Shown: piece by piece, positions 58,394 through 64,000 of the stretch
How the letters are laid out: every line of letters begins with the position of its first letter
Numbering within the stretch: position 1 is the stretch's first letter
Assembly (NCBI GenBank): GCA_004794785.1
Contig: SJOL01004581.1
Coordinates: 27,554-91,553 of the forward strand
From: Opisthorchis felineus
Taxonomy: Eukaryota; Platyhelminthes; Trematoda; Opisthorchiida; Opisthorchiidae
Direction of reading: 5' to 3'
Length of the DNA stretch: 64,000 bases
Notes under the pieces: generated by a model
Told to the model about the DNA's origin: nothing
Database searches by the model: none
Seen by the model: the letters and a program-made list of their open reading frames with translations, nothing else
Position numbers and translations under genes: made by a program

Positions 58394-61300
58394 CTTTTCA
58401 ATAATAATAATAATGTTTGTTCCCAAATGATGGGTGGCCTGCCATCAGGCATGATCATAATGTTGCAGCCAGAATTTTAAAAAATGACTGGCGGGGTTTG
58501 TGGGTACAGGGGCTTGCTTGGAAAGGGGACAGTGTCAAAAACAGTGGGCACTGATGATAATAATAATAATAGTAACTTAAATGGAGCATGCCGATTGAGG
58601 CCTGATCTGGTCGCTACAACCTGAACGCGGCAGGTAACAACACAACGGGCATGCTTATTACGTGAAAAGTCACCACAGTTGTGGGAACCGAAGGAAATGG
58701 GGACAATGGGCATGAGGTGCGGCAAGTTCAAAGATGAGGCCTGCTGACCTGAGCTAAAACTGAAAACCGTCGCAGGCCATGGGTGACCTTGGGCGGTCGA
58801 ATAAATGGCTAGGGTTACCAAATGCAAAAATGGAGATGGAGATTGAAGAAATCGGTCTGGAGTAAAATGGCAAGTTTTGCCTCAAAAATATGGTATAAAC
58901 TGAAACTGAGTAGATTCACTCTTGTCACTGTTGTACGAAAGTCAGGTGTAAAGGACAGTTTCGGTAAAGAGATAGTGCCAATGTTTAGGGCCAAACGAAC
59001 ACCGTAAATGCAGTTGAACTCGCGGAAGAGGCAAAACGAAATTGCGGCAGGAAACTAGGTTGGTTAAATCCGAACGATATGTTCAGCGGTTTCAAACGAG
59101 GCGTTTGGGCCCAGGTGAAAAATTGGTTTGTGGTTGCGATTACAGGCTCGAGTGGGCGAGAGGCTGCGGTTGAGATTCTGAGGAAAGTAGTTGCGGGGTG
59201 CCATCAGACTGGGTACGGCGGTGCCATGCCATCACTGCACTGACATACCTCGGTTTCTGGACAGCCCCGTAACGGTCGTCAAGGTTGCCGCAATCGAACA
59301 AGGGATACGCGTTTCCGTGGCAGCTGGATCCGGGTTAGACGAGCGGATTGACACAAATAGAGTTAGGCCGATGCAGAGTCACGGAAAATTTCCAATCAGT
59401 AGGAGGAACATGTGAGCGTGTACCGCAGACAAGCCAACTTGAATGAATAACGGTTGTACGGCGCGTTTGCGCCACTACGGCCGAATTTCGAAGCTTGGGA
59501 AGAGGAAAATGAGGAAGGAATTGGATGAGAACAGTAGCGTCTGGTGAGTGTCAAGAGGCATCAGATAAAACGGTGTTCAATAGAAAAAAATCTAAAAGGG
59601 GATGACAGCAAACTAAATGAACCCAGGAAGAGGTAAATTTTTTGGCTGACCAAGAAGCCAAGCACTAGCTGGGCCAGAGTAGGTGCCTAATTTTGCGAAG
59701 TTAAGGACTTGGCCGCCGAGGTAGCTAGCAGGGTGGCTAGCCGTTGGACTAGTTGGAACAGGCGATTACATGGTGAGATTACATGGCGGTAGTTTTTAGC
59801 TCAGCAAAAAAACAATCAAAGGGTCTCAGTAGTGCAAAGGGGGCGCTAATGTAAACAGGGACAGCGGAAAAATAAGCGGTTGAGCAACAGCTTCCGAGAT
59901 AATGGATAAGAACCGTAGTTTAACTGGAATCGACTACCTCAACTCAGCAGGAAGGTATGAGTGTGGGTGGCCAGTCACCGAGTCACTGCTGTCAGCTCCA
60001 AGAAACGAATGGTGCATGGCAAAAACAGCCAGTATGCGCTAGCCGAGACTACTGGTAATCGGGAAATAATGAGTATTTTGAGTTTTATGTGTATATGATT
60101 GCTTCAGAGAACAAGAGGGAAGAACGTGTGTGTTATTTCTGGGTGATGAAGTGGAATTGGGGTGGTGCAACCCAGCTAAGACGATGGTGGCTACGCCTTG
60201 CAAGTCGATGATAACCGTGAGCCTTGCGCAATACCTCCAGACTACCCATGAATATTTAAAAAAACGAAAGGACTGCTGTCATTCGTTTGTATTCCTTGGT
60301 GTTGCCAGGCAAGTGAAAACAGGGGAAAGTCCAATCCAGCTACAGGCAAACAGCAATGGTGCACTTTTATGTTTCTCTCGAAATAAAGGCCAGGCTCAGA
60401 ACCACCTGCGATGGGTGATGCACCCGCACTACTGGAGGGGTGGCGGGTATACGACCGCACCATGGTGCAAAGCAACAGGGCGTCCCTCTCTGCAGGACGT
60501 GCCCGTCCAACACACGAGGTTTTCATCCCCCGTGCATGCTACCAGATCTGCAGGGCGACGAGCCACCAAGCAGTCATAATTGCGGTTTGTGCATAAATAA
60601 TAAAAAACTCCAGCTACCAGATATTTTATCCGGTGGGGGGAAAGCCAGGCGAATAAAACAGCTCAGTCATTTTGAACAAGCAAACAGCAAACAGCCGCTG
60701 GAAGAGGCAAGCAGCTGAGGCAAATGAAACGGCAGCTACCTTTTTGCCCTTGGGGACAAAATGTAGATGTTCAATGCCTGCGTACTATGGCTAATCGACG
60801 ACGAAGCAATGGTGTGGACCGCCATGTCAAGTGGAGGCGCACCACAGTGTTATGTGTATGTGTGTGAATGAGTGGGCTGTGGAAACAAAAAAGTATTTCA
60901 TTCGTTGCGCATCTTCAGACCCATCATTTGATGTGCATGCACTGCACGTGGTCAGAGGATGCGGAATGCTTCTGAACAGTGAGGAAATAAGGCTTCCGTT
61001 TGGATAGGGTTAGTTAAATCCAGTAAAAGCAATGCACCAAACATTAAATAGAACTGACAGAGTTATTTAGGGATGGGACCAAGCTTGAAAGAACTAGGAA
61101 TGAGAGATAGGTAAGGCACAGATAGATGGGCATAAGAGATAGATACTATGGTGATTTATGGACAAGAACACTTGGCAGGGTAGTTGTCTCACTTGAGGGT
61201 TAACGCTGGGGGATTCAACCAGGTAAATGTACGTGCTGGGAACAAGTATCAGGACAGTTGGGGTGAGAGCGCAAATTAGAAGGGTTTAGGGCCTGTTTCA

Positions 61301-62105
61301 AAGAAAGTGTCTAGTGTAAGCTGTGGCGCGAAAAGATGCTCGGGGGAGTAGGAGAAGGTTGAGCACTCGTCCAACTGCAAGTGACAATGCGATGGTCGCT
61401 ATCAGGAAACCTCGGCCAACTGCAGCTGTGGGACACTTAAATGTTGACAAGGGCAATGTCCAGGGTGTGGGGACCGCGTATTGGATGGCTTACAAGCTGA
61501 CACCAGCCTTCGATATCAAGTTGGGCAGGCAGAGGCAAAAAGTGCAAAAGGGATTTTTGTTCAGACCAGGAGATTTTAGGAAGGTTGAGATCACCAACGA
61601 ATAATTTGTTTGGGTGATGTAGAGCTTGAGTGTGGGAAAGAAGCGTGTACAGTTGGGTAATCGAGCTAGCTGAATGTGAAGGGGGCATGTATAAACACCC
61701 GAGGATGAACGGCGGGTTGGCCCGACAGGCGGAGAGCCAAACGGAGTCTTGAGTGCCCGTCAGTAATGGATCGTCAATGGGGGATACTTCCATTTCATTT
61801 CTGGAGTATGTGGGGCAGCCACCACCATGGCGGTGGGAACGAGCAGAACGAAAGATAGTGTACCCCGGAAGAGAGATAGGGGCATCAGGCGTGCCAGGAG
61901 AGAGCCACGTCTCAGTGATGCATATGAAGGTTGGACAAGCTGTAGCGGAGATAGCTTGGATGTAGTGCAATTTAGTTAGGAGAGAGCGGGTGTTGATTAG
62001 AAGGGCAGAAGTATTGCTAGCGGGATCAGAGAACGTGGGTACGGTGGCTAGTGAAAAGTTGGTAAGCCCGGGGAGGTTAGTATGGAATGGAATATGGACA
62101 GGGGA
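58394..62105 (-). mobile_element. CR1-like LINE, reverse transcriptase deleted
   Basis: On the - strand the element begins with the endonuclease near 62070 (SLLTKLHYIQAI) and loses the rest of the ORF between about 61330 and 60740. It then continues through a 3' UTR that aligns with 54775-57480 of the + copy and ends in AATGTTTG/AATAATAAT (complement at 58394-58415). Shared landmarks include TGGTTTGGAACATGG-like sequence at about 60400 and GTTACGGGGCTGTCCA at about 59265. An extra AAT-rich stretch occurs at 58553-58571. Confidence 0.75.
61437..61970 (-). pseudogene. CR1-like endonuclease domain fragment
   Basis: The 177-codon - strand frame shows CITETWLSPGTPD, LILGCLYMPP-type sequence (FILGCLYMPPSHS), FVGDLNLPKISW and HPIRGPHTLDI. 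It is clearly homologous to residues about 135-310 of the 51598 ORF but far from identical, so the two copies are from different insertions or subfamilies. A TAA ends the frame at 61437; just beyond, in another frame, FPDSDHRIVTC (the SDH catalytic block, about 61382-61414) survives. The RT that should follow is missing. Confidence 0.82.
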
Positions 62106-62109
62106 TCAA

Positions 62110-63000
62110 GAGTTCGCGAATTGGTGGGTGAGGTAGGACCAGTTAAAGATGTGTGAGAATAAGATGCTGGGACGTACCGTGATTGGTACGGAGACAGCTT
62201 TTGGGTGGCGGTGCAGGTAGTGAGGCTCCGTGGCCAAAGAGTTACAGGCTGGGTCTGGTAATCGCTTTAGCAGTGTTATCAGGACATAACTTGCTTGTCT
62301 GATGTCCCAGTCCTTCTCCAGAACAGCACCAATGTTTCGGTCGGTGGCGTCCTCCACAATATTTCCGACTTTGGGCGGATTGAGAGCAAGCTGCTGATCT
62401 ACTATCCAGGACTTTACACGCTGGACGCCCACGTGTGCCTCACTTGTCCATTCAAACTTTCTATTTTGGAGGAGTATGTCGCGCGGTAGGGCAACGGTCG
62501 GGTTGCGATCCTTGTCAAACCGAGTGCCGTATCCTGCTCCTCCAAGAAACTGAGTAAAAACCGCTTCGAATTTTGGACTGGACAGTCATGGGATCTTGTC
62601 AGCCTTCTCAGCAATTTTTTACTCCCTGCCGGACCCAGTTTGTGATCGAGCGGTGTACCACTTGTCAAGCGAGTTGTGCCTCTGCTTCATTGGTCTGTAT
62701 GCCCGTTTACCGTGTTCGCTTCAATGCGGCCTTTAGGATAATTGCATCTTCCTGTTCCTATTCACTGTGCACGATGGTGTTATCTCCGTTCATGGCAGCA
62801 TCTCGTACTTCTCCCTTTAAGCGAATCATCAGGGACAGTGAAGCCATTGATATCCACGATAAGCAAAACGGCCCACTTCCAAAATGATGCTTGATGTCTA
62901 TAACCATAAGCATTGTTTTTCCGATCCTCAGGACCCATGGATGATTGCCACTACCTAGGACGCAGGCAAAACAGTAAAACTGACGAGGCGGATAAGAACT
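62110..63000 (-). pseudogene. Ty3/Gypsy pol fragment (RT to RNase H)
   Basis: On the - strand, in order and with frameshifts: NGDNTIVHSE (motif C region, normally a YxDD-type box), HKLGPAG, AEKADKIP, QFLGGAGYGTRF (the FLGLAGYYRRFI block), ILLQNRKFEWTSEAHVGVQRVK (quoted as two overlapping pieces, ILLQNRKFEW and WTSEAHVGVQRVK) and VEDATDRNIGAVLEKDWD (the start of RNase H). This succession is diagnostic of Ty3/Gypsy polymerases. Several stops and the loss of the double aspartate make it a dead remnant. It abuts the 5' end of the - strand CR1-like copy. No LTR, protease or integrase was found. Confidence 0.65.
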
Positions 63001-64000
63001 CTTCACTGCCGAAAAAGGCTACTATCGGCATTGATGTCAACTCAATCTGTCACAGAACGTCCACATAACATCGCTACATTCCGATCGTCACTTTGCCGGA
63101 GACCACAGATGCTATGAGCACACCTTTGGTTTCCTCGACCGTACAATTTTCAAGTATCACTTGCGCCTGTTTTTGGACCATAGTACATAGGTGGGGCAGT
63201 ATCTCATGGGTCCTTACGGTCGAAAGTGTTGAGAAGAGAAGATATTCAATGTTGGATTTACGGACAAGAGCCCAACGGGGTGTTCTCACCTCCGAACATT
63301 GCTGCTTACTCCTCATTCGCAGACTGTATCAGTGGAGCATTGCAAGGCGGAAGCCTTCAGAAACGCAGTTTGTGCAGGACATTGCTGGCCTAGTCTTCAA
63401 ACCTAACCGCGCCGTACTTTGTTGTCATCTTACTCAGGCTTAGGCCAACAGTGGATTACACTTTCTTGGGGAAGTCTGCTCCAAAAATTGACCACTTTGC
63501 GTCTGGACTGATGAAAAGCTCTTGATGAAATGACCTACCGCTGGTGCACATCGAGCGCAATGGCAGTCCGCAAATTCTTAGCCAGTGTCTGCCCACTGCT
63601 AACACAGCCACGACGCACGGTTTGCATGCGAGTTTTTCTTTTCTTCCCCAGTAACGCCCCTTCTCCTGTACTGATTAAGCATGGCTTGTCCTTCCCGTCT
63701 GCCTCAACTTCAGAGTTTGGCCTAGACTGTGTCACCACATTAATTACAACTCAGCTGTGAACAGACGAAGAGGCAAAATCGTTATTATTAACAGATGGCC
63801 AGTTACCACCTCTGCCAGAGTTGTAACATCTGCTCCTCCAAATGCACCTCTGCACTTGTCTTCACCGAGTCGAGTTCTTTGTTTGGCCAGTCCGCTGCGA
63901 CGACTTCCTTTCCTGCTTCTCAGCTTAGCCTCTCAGGGCCCATGCTAACCTCATAGAGAGCCGACGTTTCCTGCCGTCTGAGGTATGCCCTCAGCGCTGC
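63001..64000. other. unassigned end of window
   Basis: ORFs at 63093-63443 (+), 63074-63316 (-) and 63530-63760 (+) have no domain I recognise. The region could be the upstream gag/protease part of the Gypsy remnant, but I see no motif that shows it. Confidence 0.35.

Overview
The window looks like a piece of a parasitic flatworm nuclear genome (Platyhelminthes, probably a digenean trematode, though a cestode is possible). Three things point there: a spliced animal gene with introns of up to about 15 kb; dense, mostly decayed retroelements of classes common in flukes and tapeworms (RTE-like and CR1-like LINEs, Penelope-like, Ty3/Gypsy, tRNA-derived SINEs); and SINE copies that carry a hammerhead-ribozyme core like the one known from schistosome Sm-alpha elements. 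The species call is inference. No bacterial-style operon, CRISPR array or rRNA gene is visible.

One host gene dominates the left two thirds on the + strand: the 3' part of a cytosolic carboxypeptidase-like protein 5 (AGBL5/CCP5, an M14 tubulin deglutamylase). Eight exons (1165-1694, 16448-16878, 17154-17476, 22552-22750, 25202-25578, 31840-32471, 34396-34783, 39322-40044) have canonical AG/GT borders. Their phases agree at every junction, and together they give 3603 nt, or 1200 codons plus a stop. The exons carry the third zinc ligand (DLHGH), the catalytic glutamate (TLECNYN), the conserved NPWPR tail of the catalytic domain and a long low-complexity C-terminus. The first two zinc ligands lie upstream, outside the window.

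The introns hold hammerhead SINEs (3815-4100, 10659-10960, 11393-11545, 20318-20440), a 5'-truncated Penelope-like element broken by an assembly gap (12400-14166, gap 12768-13544), a Penelope terminal-repeat palindrome (23731-24035), RTE-like LINE 3' pieces (1-262, 19611-19802, 21195-21960, 26937-27200) and tRNA-derived SINEs (28695-28875, 30118-30300, 37125-37290).

From 40045 to about 46700 I see little beyond repeat fragments and a TA-rich microsatellite. From 46900 onward the window is a retroelement cluster. It contains a LINE C-terminus (46905-47191), a purine-rich block (47400-51190), a near-complete + strand CR1-like LINE (about 51200-57480) with a nested - strand copy in its 3' UTR (55508-55875), a second CR1-like copy on the - strand facing it tail to tail (58394-62105), and a decayed Ty3/Gypsy pol fragment on the - strand (62110-63000). 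The last kilobase is unassigned.
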